Notes: a model not told the origin generated them from the sequence alone. 64,000 nt of DNA from Hespellia stercorisuis DSM 15480 (GCF_900142165.1 NZ_FQZY01000018.1:16127-80126); one strand, 5' to 3'. Shown: positions 33,456-43,429, numbered from the stretch's first letter. A program made the numbers and translations.

Positions 33456-35222
33456 TTATATCGTTTTGATCATATAGCAGTCCCCCTGCTTCTGTTTGCA
33501 CTTTTTCTTAATCTCCGCGATCTTTCTTGAAAATTCATCTACTGATTTCACATGCTGTTCCAGAGAAATCAACACAGAAACAGAGAGCGACGCCAGCGGA
33601 AATTCTGCTTTCAGACCATTTCTATCCTTGGATACAATCCATCCCCGTTTCCTATCCTCCGGGCTGTAGAGTTCCAGAATGGCTGCATGGAACTTTGCAA
33701 TCAACTCTTCACACAGCTTTGCCGCCTGGTCTTTCCTTCGGATCACCACAAAATCATCTCCGCCAATATGTCCCACAAAATCGTCTTTTTCGCAGGTATC
33801 GCGCAGTACGTCCGCAAGGGCCTGCAGCATCAAATCTCCGTTGTTAAATCCGTAGGCGTCATTGTACGCTTTGAAATTATCAATATCAATATAGATGGCC
33901 GTAAAGTCCTGCCTTTCGCAGATACATCCGCTTATCACCTCTTCGATCTTTTTGTTCCCCGGAAGGCCGGTCAGTGGATTGGCATCTACCGCACGGGAAA
34001 TCTGGATATTGATCGCCGTCTCCAGCAGATCCTTCAGCGTAACGATTCCCATGTACTTCTCGTCTCTTGTCACCACAACCGCATCGTACAGCATGTCTCT
34101 CGGTCTTGCCATGGCAAGCTTCGATGTCACCTCAATCGAAGTGGAGGCATCCACCGCCAGACAATCCTTCGTCACAAGCTCCCCCGCTGTATCCCTCGCA
34201 TGAAGTGTATAGCCATATCTTCCTCCAAACAGCTCCATAACTCTTTTTCGGGTCAGCATTCCCAGCACATAATTTTGGTCATCCACTATACAGATTTCCG
34301 TAATATTTGGATTCTTTCTCATAAATTCGTATATTACTTCCCCCGACTTTTCCGGAGTGACAGTCTCCTTGGGAGAGCATATATATCCCACTTCTCCTAG
34401 AATAGATGGTGCAAAATTATGTGGGTGATGCTTGCGGTACATACTTACAATCCGTTTTCTGATGGTCTGTTTTTCCTCCTGAAATTTTTCCAGCGGCATT
34501 CCCAGAAAGAATCCCTGCCCCAGATGTACACCAAGTCGGATGATTTCCTCCATCTCCTCCTCATTTTCTATTCCCTCCGCAATCAGTTCGATACCTGCTG
34601 CATTACCAAACTGAACCATCCCCTGTACCAGCGACTGCTTTACCGAATCGTTGTGGATGTTGCGCACAATGCTCATATCTATTTTCAGAAACTGTGGGTG
34701 CAGTGCGCAGATCCGGTTGAGACCTGAATAGCCACTTCCCACATCATCAATTGCAATCTGGTAATCCTGACGTTGATAGTGCTGCACGATTTGTTTGAAC
34801 ATCTTTACATCTTTGATTGCAGAGTGTTCTGTAATCTCGAAAATAATATTCTGTGATTCGATTTCATATTTCCGAATCTTCTTTCTCGTAAATCCGCTGA
34901 TAAATTTTTTGTCATTGATAACGTTGGGGTCTGCATTCAGAAATAATTTTTTTTCGGCAGGAAGTTCCCTGGCTTTTTTCAACGCCCTCACCCGACAGGT
35001 CTCCTCCAGTCTCCAGAGATTTTTGGACTTTCTCGCATAAGTAAAAAGATCTTCTATCCCCACAGCATAAGGATCCTCCGTAATCCGGCTCAGTGCTTCA
35101 TATCCATATATTTCCCCTGTTTTCAAAGATACAATCGGCTGAAATACTGATTTTATTTTCTTATTCCGGATGACATTCTCCATCCAGAGTTCTACCTCAT
35201 TTTTTTCTCCACTCAATTTCAT
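33456..35222 (-). CDS. EAL-CBS-CBS-GGDEF cyclic-di-GMP signalling protein
   Basis: Cytoplasmic protein of 588 residues in the unusual order EAL first. The EAL domain (about 10-260) keeps the phosphodiesterase residues: YEALSR, LNADPN, FEITEHS, AIDDVGSGYSG, LKIDMSIV, AEGIENEEE and GQGFFLG. Two CBS motifs (about 280-400) have EICIVDDQNYVLGMLTRKRV and AVVVTRDEKYMGIVTLKDLL, likely sensing a nucleotide. The GGDEF domain (about 410-588) reads GGDDF, with Asp in place of the catalytic Glu, so cyclase activity may be weak or lost. The net role is probably cyclic-di-GMP breakdown gated by CBS ligand. A folded leader precedes the gene. Confidence 0.88.
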   Translation of the reverse strand: MKLSGEKNEVELWMENVIRNKKIKSVFQPIVSLKTGEIYGYEALSRITEDPYAVGIEDLFTYARKSKNLWRLEETCRVRALKKARELPAEKKLFLNADPNVINDKKFISGFTRKKIRKYEIESQNIIFEITEHSAIKDVKMFKQIVQHYQRQDYQIAIDDVGSGYSGLNRICALHPQFLKIDMSIVRNIHNDSVKQSLVQGMVQFGNAAGIELIAEGIENEEEMEEIIRLGVHLGQGFFLGMPLEKFQEEKQTIRKRIVSMYRKHHPHNFAPSILGEVGYICSPKETVTPEKSGEVIYEFMRKNPNITEICIVDDQNYVLGMLTRKRVMELFGGRYGYTLHARDTAGELVTKDCLAVDASTSIEVTSKLAMARPRDMLYDAVVVTRDEKYMGIVTLKDLLETAINIQISRAVDANPLTGLPGNKKIEEVISGCICERQDFTAIYIDIDNFKAYNDAYGFNNGDLMLQALADVLRDTCEKDDFVGHIGGDDFVVIRRKDQAAKLCEELIAKFHAAILELYSPEDRKRGWIVSKDRNGLKAEFPLASLSVSVLISLEQHVKSVDEFSRKIAEIKKKCKQKQGDCYMIKTI

Positions 35223-35249
35223 TATCTCCTCACGGAAACCGTCCTTTGT

Positions 35250-35341
35250 ACGTCAGATACCAGGAGCACGCCTCGTTTCCTTCCATTATATCCTGTGGGG
35301 TTCTCGTATAGCTTCACCCATGTAGACTATCACTCTGACGT
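35250..35341 (-). ncRNA. Candidate structured leader of the EAL-GGDEF gene
   Basis: On the minus strand, ACGTCAGA (35341-35334) pairs perfectly with TCTGACGT (35257-35250). Inside lie GGGT/ACCC and CAGGA/TCCTG helices, giving a three-way-junction shape of 92 bases that ends 28 bases before the start codon. I do not recognise the consensus of cyclic-di-GMP-I or -II riboswitches, so the class is unknown. Confidence 0.4.
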
Positions 35342-35461
35342 AAAATATAAGAAATACTCTTCGTAAAAACTGTGTAAACTCGCACACAATCGTGCAGATT
35401 GCCTGCCCCAGATAAAACAGACGCCGAAAATAACTGCCGGACTTCACATATTTTTCCGCAT

Positions 35462-35491
35462 AAAAAAAGAACCGCCGGACCAGCACAGTTC
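35462..35491 (-). terminator. Terminator of the pflB-pflA operon
   Basis: Minus-strand stem from GAACTGT / GCGGTTC (seven pairs, two G-U) followed by seven T, about 85 bases past the pflA stop. It shares the 352-base gap 35223-35574 with the EAL-gene leader. Confidence 0.6.
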
Positions 35492-35574
35492 ATACAGTAC
35501 ATGAAATTTTCCAGTATCCTGCGATACCGCCCCTGTATGATTTATGCTTGACACGACAGCCCTTTTTCCGAGTC

Positions 35575-36309
35575 TCAGTCCCCGGACGCTCCCAGAATCT
35601 CACGCGCATTCTTCACGCGCTCATCCGTCGGTGGGTCAATTCCTTCCAGCTGATACTCAAGTCCCAGTTCTTTCCATTTGAACACGCCCAGTGTGTGATA
35701 GGGAAGTACTTCCACTCGCTCCACATTGGTCAGCGTATCCAGAAATGCTCTCAGGCGGTGCAGATACTCATCTTTATCACTCCGCTCCGGCACCAGCACG
35801 TGACGGATCCATACCGGTTTCTTTATCTCTGACAAGTACGACGCCATATCCAGAATGTTCTGGTTGGTACATCCGGTCAGAATCTGATGCTGTTCATCGT
35901 CGACCTGCTTGATATCCAGCATCACAAGATCCGTATACTTCATCAGTTCCTGAAACTTATCAAAAAATACTCCTTCTCGGGTAAATGGATTTCCACTGGT
36001 ATCCAGTGTGGTGTGCACGCCCTTTGCCTTTGCTTTTTGGAACAGTTCTGTCAGGAAATCAATCTGCAGCAGCGGCTCTCCGCCACTGACCGTGATTCCG
36101 CCCTTCGCGCCCCAGTATTTCTTGTAGCGGAGTGCCTTCTCCAACAGTTCATCTACCGTATATTCCGTCCCCGTCTCCATCTGCCAGGTGTCCGGATTAT
36201 GACAGAACTGACACCGCATCGCGCAGCCGGTCGTAAATATCACATATCTCACTCCGGGACCATCCACAGACCCAAAGCTTTCTAACGAATGAATATATCC
36301 TGTCGTCAT
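35575..36309 (-). CDS. pflA: Pyruvate formate-lyase activating enzyme
   Basis: Radical-SAM enzyme of 244 residues that installs the glycyl radical on PflB. N-terminal TTGYIHSLESFGSVDGPGVR is diagnostic. The 4Fe-4S motif CAMRCQFCHNPDTW has the CxxxCxxC spacing, and GGITVSGGEPLLQ binds SAM. GGGAGGAG upstream sets the ATG at 36309. Located 150 bases after pflB in the usual order, with a stem-loop between them. Confidence 0.95.
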   Translation of the reverse strand: MTTGYIHSLESFGSVDGPGVRYVIFTTGCAMRCQFCHNPDTWQMETGTEYTVDELLEKALRYKKYWGAKGGITVSGGEPLLQIDFLTELFQKAKAKGVHTTLDTSGNPFTREGVFFDKFQELMKYTDLVMLDIKQVDDEQHQILTGCTNQNILDMASYLSEIKKPVWIRHVLVPERSDKDEYLHRLRAFLDTLTNVERVEVLPYHTLGVFKWKELGLEYQLEGIDPPTDERVKNAREILGASGD

Positions 36310-36377
36310 GTTTTCTCCTCCCATTGAACATCCGCCCATTTTAAATTTGCGTTCAGCAAATGGGCCGACTTTGAGAA

Positions 36378-36433
36378 GATACACAAAGGGAAGCAAATAT
36401 CTGCGCTGCAGTTGCTTCCCTCTTTTGTATATC
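36378..36433 (-). terminator. Intercistronic hairpin between pflB and pflA
   Basis: GGGAAGCAA / TTGCTTCCC arms extended by near-matching GATACACAAA / TTTTGTATATC flanks. The minus-strand T-run is short, so it probably attenuates or protects the pflB message more than it terminates. Confidence 0.6.
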
Positions 36434-36459
36434 TTAATATCTTAATGTCTTACTGCGTC

Positions 36460-38712
36460 TTACATTCTGTCGTGGCAGGTTCTTGCGATAACGTCCATCT
36501 GCTGCTCTCTTGTCAGGTCGATGAATTTTACTGCATATCCAGACACACGGATCGTGAAGTTTGCGTACTCCGGTTTCTCTGGATGCTCCATAGCATCCTC
36601 AAGTACTTCTCTTCCGAATACGTTCACGTTCAGATGATGTGCTCCCTGATCGAAGTAACCATCCAGTACATGTACCAGATTCTCTTTACGCTCAGCATCA
36701 TCATGTCCCAGTGCTCCCGGGTTGATGGTCTGTGTATTAGAGATTCCGTCAAGTGCTTCCTCATATGGAAGTTTTGCAACAGAGTTCAATGATGCCAAAA
36801 GACCATTTTTCTCTGCGCCGTAAGATGGGTTTGCTCCCGGTGCGAGTGGCTCGCCTGCCTTACGTCCGTCTGGAAGTGATCCGGTTGCCTTTCCGTAAAC
36901 CACGTTGGATGTGATTGTCAGGATAGATGTTGTAGGCTCAGAATCACGATAGGTATGGCATTTTCTCAGTTTGTGCATGAAGGTGCGAAGCAGCCATACT
37001 GCAATGTCGTCTGCACGGTCATCATCGTTACCGTATCTCGGGAAGTCTCCGTCGATATCAAAGTCTACTGCCAATCCTTCATCATCACGGATTACTTTTA
37101 CCTTTGCGTACTTAATTGCGCTCAGGGAATCTACCACATGAGAGAATCCTGCGATACCTGTTGCAAATGTACGTCTTACATCAGTGTCGATGAGTGCCAT
37201 CTCTGCTGACTCATAGTAGTATTTGTCGTGCATGTAGTGAATCATGTTCAATGTATCTACATACAGCTTAGACAGCCATTCCATCATGGTGTCATATCTT
37301 TCCATAACCTCATCATAGTCAAGGTACTCAGCTGTGATCGGTCTGTAAGCCGGTGCAACCTGCTGTTTTGTCTTCACATCAACACCACCGTTGATTGCGT
37401 ACAGTAAGCATTTTGCAAGGTTTGCACGTGCGCCGAAGAACTGGATTTCTTTTCCTGTCTCTGTTGCAGATACACAACAGCAGATTGAGTAGTCATCTCC
37501 CCATACCGGACGCATTACATCATCATTTTCGTACTGGATAGAACTTGTCTGTACGGAAATGTATGCTGCATACTTCTTGAATGATTCCGGAAGCTCAGAA
37601 GCGTAAAGTACTGTCAGGTTTGGCTCCGGTGAAGGTCCCATGTTCTCCAGTGTATGAAGGAAACGGTAGTCAGTCTTTGTTACCATAGAACGTCCGTCCA
37701 TACCGATACCTGCAACTTCCAGTGTAGCCCATACCGGGTCACCTGAGAATAACTGGTTGTAAGATGGGATTCTTGCGAATTTTACCATACGGAATTTCAT
37801 AACCATGTGGTCGATGATTTCCTGTGCCTGTGCCTCTGTCAGAACGCCTGCTGCCATGTCCTTCTGAAGATAAATATCAAGGAATGTAGACACACGGCCA
37901 ACACTCATTGCTGCACCATTCTGGGTCTTGATTGCTGCAAGGTATCCAAAGTATAACCACTGTGCAGCTTCTTTTGCGTTTTTCGCAGGCTCAGAGATAT
38001 CGAAGCCATATGCTGCTGCCATCTCTTTCATGTCTGCCAATGCGCGGATCTGCTCTGCAACTTCTTCTCTCAGACGGAAGTCAGTACCCTTCATGCCATG
38101 TCTCTCATAGATGTCTTTGTCTTTCTTCTTCATCGCGATCAGATAGTCAATACCATAGAGAGCAACACGACGGTAATCGCCGACAATACGTCCTCTTCCG
38201 TATGTATCCGGAAGTCCTGTAATGATCTTGTTGTGACGTGCTTTTTTCATCTCATCTGTGTAGATATCAAATACTGCCTGGTTATGAGTTTTGTGATACT
38301 TTGTGAAAGTCTCATGCAGCTTTTCACTTGGCTCATACCCGTATGTTGTACAAGCCTGCTCTGCCATCTTGATTCCACCGTATGGCATGAATGCACGTTT
38401 TAATGGTTTGTCGGTCTGTAAACCAACTACAGCTTCCAGATCTTTTAACTCCTCACTGATGTATCCTGCTCCATAAGCCGTAAGTCCTGATACGACTTCT
38501 GTCTCCATGTCAAGCACGCCGCCTTTAGCACGCTCTTCCTTCTGAAGCTCCTGAAGTTTTCCCCACAATTTTTCTGTTGCATCTGTAGGTCCTTCAAGGA
38601 ATGATTCATCTCCGTCATAAGGAGTGTAGTTGTTCTGGATAAAATCGCGAACGTTAACTTCTTCTTTCCAAAGTCTTCCTTCGAAACCTTCCCACTGTTC
38701 AAACTTAGCCAT
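36460..38712 (-). CDS. pflB: Formate C-acetyltransferase (pyruvate formate-lyase)
   Basis: Glycyl-radical enzyme of 750 residues converting pyruvate and CoA to acetyl-CoA and formate, central to anaerobic fermentation. The active-site adjacent cysteines are in [15 protein letters not shown] at about residue 408, here as CCC. The C-terminal glycyl motif is [10 protein letters not shown], 28 residues from the end. The start [20 protein letters not shown] and the GGAGGACA upstream are clear. It is followed by pflA. Expected to be oxygen-sensitive and highly expressed. Confidence 0.96.
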   Translation of the reverse strand: MAKFEQWEGFEGRLWKEEVNVRDFIQNNYTPYDGDESFLEGPTDATEKLWGKLQELQKEERAKGGVLDMETEVVSGLTAYGAGYISEELKDLEAVVGLQTDKPLKRAFMPYGGIKMAEQACTTYGYEPSEKLHETFTKYHKTHNQAVFDIYTDEMKKARHNKIITGLPDTYGRGRIVGDYRRVALYGIDYLIAMKKKDKDIYERHGMKGTDFRLREEVAEQIRALADMKEMAAAYGFDISEPAKNAKEAAQWLYFGYLAAIKTQNGAAMSVGRVSTFLDIYLQKDMAAGVLTEAQAQEIIDHMVMKFRMVKFARIPSYNQLFSGDPVWATLEVAGIGMDGRSMVTKTDYRFLHTLENMGPSPEPNLTVLYASELPESFKKYAAYISVQTSSIQYENDDVMRPVWGDDYSICCCVSATETGKEIQFFGARANLAKCLLYAINGGVDVKTKQQVAPAYRPITAEYLDYDEVMERYDTMMEWLSKLYVDTLNMIHYMHDKYYYESAEMALIDTDVRRTFATGIAGFSHVVDSLSAIKYAKVKVIRDDEGLAVDFDIDGDFPRYGNDDDRADDIAVWLLRTFMHKLRKCHTYRDSEPTTSILTITSNVVYGKATGSLPDGRKAGEPLAPGANPSYGAEKNGLLASLNSVAKLPYEEALDGISNTQTINPGALGHDDAERKENLVHVLDGYFDQGAHHLNVNVFGREVLEDAMEHPEKPEYANFTIRVSGYAVKFIDLTREQQMDVIARTCHDRM

Positions 38713-38776
38713 TTTTTTGTCCTCCACTAAAAAATATTTGTTCGAGTTAGAAGTAACTTACTCTTGGTTTCACCTC

Positions 38777-38805
38777 ATATTAACAAATATAAATCACTCC
38801 GTCAA
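38777..38805 (-). promoter_or_regulatory. Promoter of pflB
   Basis: Minus-strand TTGACG (38800-38805), 17-base spacer, TAATAT (38777-38782). The rest of the 276-base gap has AT-rich inverted repeats, such as TTATC/GATAA around 38846-38860, that may be regulator sites; none is assigned. Confidence 0.6.
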
Positions 38806-38988
38806 TGATTGTATCTAAAAATATCCAATCCGATTGACATTTTTTTATCAATCGATAAAACATCCATAAAAGTGCCCAAAATCAAGGCTCTCTTTTGTGA
38901 ATGTTTTTTAATCATACAAGCGTGCTTGTGCTATTTTAACTTTCCTGGAGCTCTTGTCAGCTGCAGGTAAAGCGGTCGATCCTGCCCG

Positions 38989-39630
38989 CTACTTTATGGC
39001 ACTCAGCCGATACACCTGATCGGCCGCCTCCGTCACCCGCGGAGAGTGGGTGATGACGATCACACACTTTCCAGCCTCCGCCAGCCTGCGGAATGTCTGA
39101 AGAATTTCCTCCTGCGTCTCCTCGTCCAGATTTCCAGTGGGTTCATCCGCCAGAATCACCTCCGCATCTGTGGCCAGTGCTCTCGCCACCGCCACTCGCT
39201 GCTGCTGCCCGCCGGAGAGCTTGAGCACCCTCCGGTTTGCCTCGTCCTCATTCAGTCCAACCTGCTCCAGCAGTTCTTTTGCCTTCTTCTTTTTATCCGC
39301 CGCTTTCACACCCGCAATGTCCATGGTGAGCACCACATTTTCCGCGGCAGTCAGATTGGCCAGCAGGTTAAAGCTCTGGAAGATAATCCCGATTTTCTTC
39401 CCCCGGTACTCATAGCTGTCATAGGAGCGGATATCCGTGTCATGGAAATATATCGTTCCATTCTTCGGCGTCGCAAGTCCCGAGATCAAGGACAGCAGTG
39501 TCGTCTTTCCTGCTCCCGACTTTCCGGCAATCGCATAGATTTTTCCGCTTTCAAAGGTATAATTCACATTGTCCAGTACCTTTTTATTTCCATAATTGAA
39601 TCCGATATTTTCTAATTTTAATACTTCCAT
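38989..39630 (-). CDS. ABC transporter ATPase, MacB/LolD-like
   Basis: ATPase of 213 residues. Walker [22 protein letters not shown]-loop [18 protein letters not shown], signature [17 protein letters not shown], Walker [15 protein letters not shown] and switch [11 protein letters not shown] are intact. The LSGGQQQR and ADEPTGNLD text marks the MacB/FtsE-like group that works with FtsX-type permeases. It lies 5 bases after the permease gene, same operon, with the two-component system upstream. Confidence 0.88.
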   Translation of the reverse strand: MEVLKLENIGFNYGNKKVLDNVNYTFESGKIYAIAGKSGAGKTTLLSLISGLATPKNGTIYFHDTDIRSYDSYEYRGKKIGIIFQSFNLLANLTAAENVVLTMDIAGVKAADKKKKAKELLEQVGLNEDEANRRVLKLSGGQQQRVAVARALATDAEVILADEPTGNLDEETQEEILQTFRRLAEAGKCVIVITHSPRVTEAADQVYRLSAIK

Positions 39631-39635
39631 ATGTC

Positions 39636-41261
39636 CTAGTCCCTTCCTGCCAGAATCGTAAGTGGCTCATATTTCATAATCGTACCCACCGATACCGCAC
39701 CTGCAATCAAGGATACCAGAATGCAGATTCCAAGCACCTCCAAAAGCATCACAATGTCAACCGACGATGTAATTTCCGACACGTAGTCTGCTGCCTGCTG
39801 CCCCGGAGCCGCCATGCCCATGCCGCCTTTCATATTGCCGCCCGTTCCGCCGTCTGTACCTCCGTTCACTCCGCGCCCGAAGGACTTCTGAGTACTTGCT
39901 GCCGCCTCTTCCTGTGCTGCCACCTGTGACTCCAGTAAGGAATTGGCAATCGGTACAGAAACCACGCTCCCGACTGTTCCGCCGATGATGACCGCCATCA
40001 GGGTAATGGTAAATATTTCTGCCATGAACTGCACGGCAACCTTTGATTTCTTCATTCCGATTGCTGTCAGCACACCGATCTCATATTTACGCTCTCTGGT
40101 GCTGAACATATTGAACACCATGAGGATGATCGCTCCGATCACCAGCACAACAATGAGGAAATATTTTGCCAGCCTGCTGAGCGTCTCCAGCGGCACCAGA
40201 CTCTGGGTGTAGTTCGTGTAATCGGAAGAGGATACCGTATACATCTCATCCAGTCCCAAATTCTTCGCCTCATCCTCGAATTTTTCATAGTCCTCCACCG
40301 TGTCGAACACATAAGTTCCTGCCGTAGCCGCCGTCAGCTCAGAGGACTCCTCCTGCCCGCTGTACGCATTGGTCACAGTTGTTGCTGCCGCCGCAGAATC
40401 CGCCACAATCTGATCCAGCGCTGCCGTACTCATCAGGATCTGGTTGGCCGGGTCGATCATGGAAAAGGAATTGCCGGACGTCTCACTGCTGCTGTAAATT
40501 CCCACCACGCTCAGTTCATACGTCTCTGTATCCAGACTTGGATTTACCACCGTGATCTTATCTCCGACAGAAATGGAGTTGTAGAGTGCCAGTTCCTCAG
40601 AAATGATGCATTCCATCTCCGTGCCGCCTTCCGCAAACACACTTCCCTCCGTGACACTGTTCGTGCCATCCACAAATGCTGTCATCGCCTCATCTGAGGA
40701 ATAACCAACCAGTGAGAACTCCCCGGTGCTTGCCATCATGGCCGCTTTTTCGCCCATCTGCATACCGCCGCGTTCCATTCCCTCAGCTGCTTCTGTTCCA
40801 TCCGATGCACCTGCCGGTGCTGTGGCAGAGGCTGTGTCCTCCGCCGCCGCGGATTCCTGTGCTCCGGATTCCGTCTCCTCACTGTCCGATACCGGTTCCA
40901 GTGTGTCACTTCCATTTACAGAAGCAGTCTCTGTGTAATAAAAGGACTTCACAGACTCCGCCTTTGCGTAAGTCTCCAGCTCATCGATTGTCAATCCCCC
41001 CGACATTCTGTCGTGAAAGGAGGACTTATCCACCGTTCCGTCCTCCGAGCTGTTCTGCTCCATCACAGCCGAGCGGTCTGCAGTGATCTGCGCCGTCACA
41101 GACATCCCGTTTCGCGTCGTCTCCTCCGCATTTTTCGCCGCCTGCCGAATCGTCAGACTGACACACACTGCAACGGCCACAACGAGAACAATGATTCCCA
41201 TCAGGATGCTCCGCCCCTTCGACCTCCATACATTTCTGATTGCATTTTTTATAATATACAT
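39636..41261 (-). CDS. FtsX/MacB-type ABC permease with large extracellular domain
   Basis: Membrane protein of 541 residues. Helix 1 (about 15-38, SILMGIIVLVVAVAVCVSLT) is followed by an extracellular domain of about 330 residues rich in Ser, Glu and Ala, with a low-complexity stretch near 115-165. Three more helices lie at the C-terminus (about 375-400, 420-450, 505-530), the FtsX layout. A Gly-rich loop (GVNGGTDGGTGGNMKGGMGM) precedes the last helix. Such systems move peptides, lipids or antibiotics, or sense cell-envelope stress. GGAGGAG sets the ATG at 41261. A TTGAA-N6-TTGAA box lies upstream. Confidence 0.83.
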   Translation of the reverse strand: MYIIKNAIRNVWRSKGRSILMGIIVLVVAVAVCVSLTIRQAAKNAEETTRNGMSVTAQITADRSAVMEQNSSEDGTVDKSSFHDRMSGGLTIDELETYAKAESVKSFYYTETASVNGSDTLEPVSDSEETESGAQESAAAEDTASATAPAGASDGTEAAEGMERGGMQMGEKAAMMASTGEFSLVGYSSDEAMTAFVDGTNSVTEGSVFAEGGTEMECIISEELALYNSISVGDKITVVNPSLDTETYELSVVGIYSSSETSGNSFSMIDPANQILMSTAALDQIVADSAAAATTVTNAYSGQEESSELTAATAGTYVFDTVEDYEKFEDEAKNLGLDEMYTVSSSDYTNYTQSLVPLETLSRLAKYFLIVVLVIGAIILMVFNMFSTRERKYEIGVLTAIGMKKSKVAVQFMAEIFTITLMAVIIGGTVGSVVSVPIANSLLESQVAAQEEAAASTQKSFGRGVNGGTDGGTGGNMKGGMGMAAPGQQAADYVSEITSSVDIVMLLEVLGICILVSLIAGAVSVGTIMKYEPLTILAGRD

Positions 41262-41316
41262 ATTCTCCTCCATCTTTCTCTTTGTTCTGCAATACAGACA
41301 CTGTATCCGAAAAAGA

Positions 41317-41332
41317 TTGAATGAATATTGAA
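41317..41332. promoter_or_regulatory. Candidate response-regulator box of the ABC operon
   Basis: Plus-strand TTGAA (41317-41321) and TTGAA (41328-41332), 11 bases apart. The same TTGAA-N6-TTGAA arrangement occurs at 43446-43461 before the response-regulator gene. OmpR-type regulators bind such direct repeats. Confidence 0.5.
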
Positions 41333-41389
41333 GACGGCTGCTGTTCACAAATTCTACATATATTCCTCTGTCTGCTTTCTCATATGTCC

Positions 41390-41431
41390 AAAAAAAGATA
41401 CAGCCCGACAGAACGCCATCGAAGCTGTATC
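41390..41431 (-). terminator. Terminator of the two-component operon
   Basis: Minus-strand GATACAGC / GCTGTATC stem (eight pairs, 19-base loop) followed by seven T, just past the histidine kinase gene. Confidence 0.75.
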
Positions 41432-41450
41432 ACTGTTATTTCATTATTCT

Positions 41451-42692
41451 TTATATTTTCACCCAGAATGTCGTCCTGCCAGACCCACACTCTACACCAA
41501 TTTTCCCTCCGTGATGTTCCACGATATTCCTGGCGATGGCAAGCCCCAGTCCGTATCGCCCTGCACTGCGGTTGCGGGACTTATCCACGCGATAAAACTT
41601 TTCAAAAATCTTTTCCCGGTCTTCCTCCGCTATCGGTTCTCCCCGGTTAATCACACGCAGGATTCTTTTTCCACGCTCTTCTTTTAATTCCACGTATACT
41701 GTGCTGCCACGATCTGCATGCTTGATGGCATTGTCCACAAGAACTCCCACGACCTGCCTGAACTGGCTCTCGTCTCCATGAAAAGTAATTCCCGGCTCCA
41801 CAGACTCCTCCAGCTGCAGTCCGTTCTCATATGCCACACTCTCAAAAGGCAGGCTGGCATTCTCAACCGCCCGGCTCAGGTCAAACTCGGCAGACACATC
41901 TCTGGTATCCGGGTTCTCCAGGCGTGCCAGTGTCAGAAGTTCTCGAATCAACACACTCATCTTTCCAATTTCTTCTTTAATATACAGAAAATACTTGTTC
42001 TCCCCGTACTCCAGTTCCAATGTATCAATGTTGGCATTGATCACCGTGATCGGCGTCTTCAGTTCATGTCCCGCATCCGCCACAAATGCCTTCTGCTTCT
42101 CAAAGGTCTCCTCCACCGGCTTTACAAGCCAGCGCGACAGAAACCAGGAGATGACAAAAGAAGCCGCGATTCCGAGAATCAGAATGATTCCGGAAAAAAA
42201 CAGGAGTCGTCTCTGATTTTCGAACGCCACACTCATATCGACAAATGCAATTTTTGTTGTCGCATTATTCTCCACTGACCGATAGACCACATCACCGATC
42301 CTGCCGGATGTCTTTTCGTCTGCCTTCGCTTCTTTTGCCAGCGCATTGATTTCTGTCTCCGTATAAGAGGCGGAATTATTGACTGAGACTGTCATCTCAC
42401 CAGCCGAATTCATTGTCACCACAAAAAACTGAAAATTCCGGTTCAATCCCTCTTTATGATCCCCCATTTTCTGCGTCTCCCGCGGCGGAATCATTTCCGA
42501 ATCTGCCTGTTTCTTTTCAGCAATGCCTCCAGCTTCTTTCTCCATATCCATCATTCGAAACAGCATGGCATTTGCCGACTGCATCCCGGACTGATAATTC
42601 GAGATATTCACCACCAGAAGCACTCCCAGGAACACCATTGCCAATATCCCCCAGATTACCAGTATGATCTTTTTTCGCAGTTTTTTAATCAT
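41451..42692 (-). CDS. Sensor histidine kinase
   Basis: Membrane kinase of 413 residues. Helix 1 (about 8-30), an extracellular sensor of about 130 residues, helix 2 (about 158-180), then a short HAMP-like linker. The H-box is AFVADAGHELKTPITVINAN (phospho-acceptor His), the N-box VGVLVDNAIKHADRGSTV, and the ATP lid includes GRYGLGLAIARNIVEHHGGK. The start overlaps the response-regulator stop by eight bases. Downstream is an ABC exporter operon sharing a putative binding box, suggesting that the kinase monitors an envelope stress or the exporter substrate. Confidence 0.9.
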   Translation of the reverse strand: MIKKLRKKIILVIWGILAMVFLGVLLVVNISNYQSGMQSANAMLFRMMDMEKEAGGIAEKKQADSEMIPPRETQKMGDHKEGLNRNFQFFVVTMNSAGEMTVSVNNSASYTETEINALAKEAKADEKTSGRIGDVVYRSVENNATTKIAFVDMSVAFENQRRLLFFSGIILILGIAASFVISWFLSRWLVKPVEETFEKQKAFVADAGHELKTPITVINANIDTLELEYGENKYFLYIKEEIGKMSVLIRELLTLARLENPDTRDVSAEFDLSRAVENASLPFESVAYENGLQLEESVEPGITFHGDESQFRQVVGVLVDNAIKHADRGSTVYVELKEERGKRILRVINRGEPIAEEDREKIFEKFYRVDKSRNRSAGRYGLGLAIARNIVEHHGGKIGVECGSGRTTFWVKI

Positions 42693-43368
42693 GGCTCTCC
42701 TCCAGATGATACCCCATCCCACGCACGGCGCGAATCTGCACTCTGGAACCGATTGCTTTGACTTTTTTGCGCAGGAAGGAGACATAGACCTCCACATTAT
42801 TGTACTCTGCCTCGCTCTCATATCCCCAGATTTTCTCCGTGATCTGTTCTCTGCTTATAATCTGGCTGGAATTGCGCATAAAATACTCCATCAGCAGGTA
42901 CTCCTTCCTCCCCAGCTTCATGCTCTCACCGGTCACCGTACACATAAACTCCGGCCGATTGATGCGCATGGTCACATCGCCAAAGGACAGGACCGAGATG
43001 TCCGTCTCCCCCCTCCTCCGGCAGAGTGCCCGCATCCTGGCCAGCAGCTCCCGCATCTCAAAGGGCTTGGTCAGATAATCATCCGCTCCCAGGTCCAGAC
43101 CGTTCACCTTGTCATCCACCTCCGCACGCGCAGTCAGCATGAGCACCGGCGTTGTCACTTTTTCTTTTCGGAGATTTTGTAACACAGTAAACCCGTCCAT
43201 CCCAGGCAGCATGACATCCAGGATCACGGCATCATAAATCCCCGTCAATGCCTGCTCGTACCCACTCGTTCCGGTGTACTCGACATCCACGGTATATTCC
43301 TCTCTTCGAAGTCTCTCCGCCACAATATCGGCAAGACTTTTTTCATCTTCTATCATCAAAATACGCAT
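42685..43368 (-). CDS. OmpR-family response regulator
   Basis: DNA-binding response regulator of 227 residues. Receiver domain: ILMIEDEKSLADIV (acidic pocket), AVILDVMLPGMDGF (phospho-Asp), VLMLTARAE (Thr) and DDYLTKPFEMRELL (Lys). The C-terminal winged helix has KLGRKEYLLMEYFMRNSSQI and YNNVEVYVSFLRKKV. The ATG at 43368 lies seven bases after GAGGAG. Probably binds the TTGAA-N6-TTGAA boxes at 41317 and 43446, so it would control itself and the ABC exporter. Confidence 0.92.
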   Translation of the reverse strand: MRILMIEDEKSLADIVAERLRREEYTVDVEYTGTSGYEQALTGIYDAVILDVMLPGMDGFTVLQNLRKEKVTTPVLMLTARAEVDDKVNGLDLGADDYLTKPFEMRELLARMRALCRRRGETDISVLSFGDVTMRINRPEFMCTVTGESMKLGRKEYLLMEYFMRNSSQIISREQITEKIWGYESEAEYNNVEVYVSFLRKKVKAIGSRVQIRAVRGMGYHLEESHD

Positions 43369-43397
43369 CTGCATTCTCCTCGCTGTCTGGAATCAAG

Positions 43398-43418
43398 ATT
43401 GCGAACTTGTTTCGCAAT
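43398..43418. repeat. Perfect inverted repeat in the response-regulator leader
   Basis: ATTGCGAA and TTCGCAAT, eight pairs around a five-base loop, between the promoter and the ribosome site. No T-run follows, so it is not a terminator; operator or RNA hairpin. Confidence 0.5.
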
Positions 43419-43429
43419 TACCTCTTTCT

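Noticed and set aside
35250..35341. Calling the leader a known cyclic-di-GMP riboswitch
   Set aside because: The conserved core sequences of class I and class II that I know are not found; only the fold-like pairing is supported.
38894..38911. Rex repressor site upstream of pflB (TTGTGAA half-site)
   Set aside because: Only one half matches; the second half deviates in most positions.
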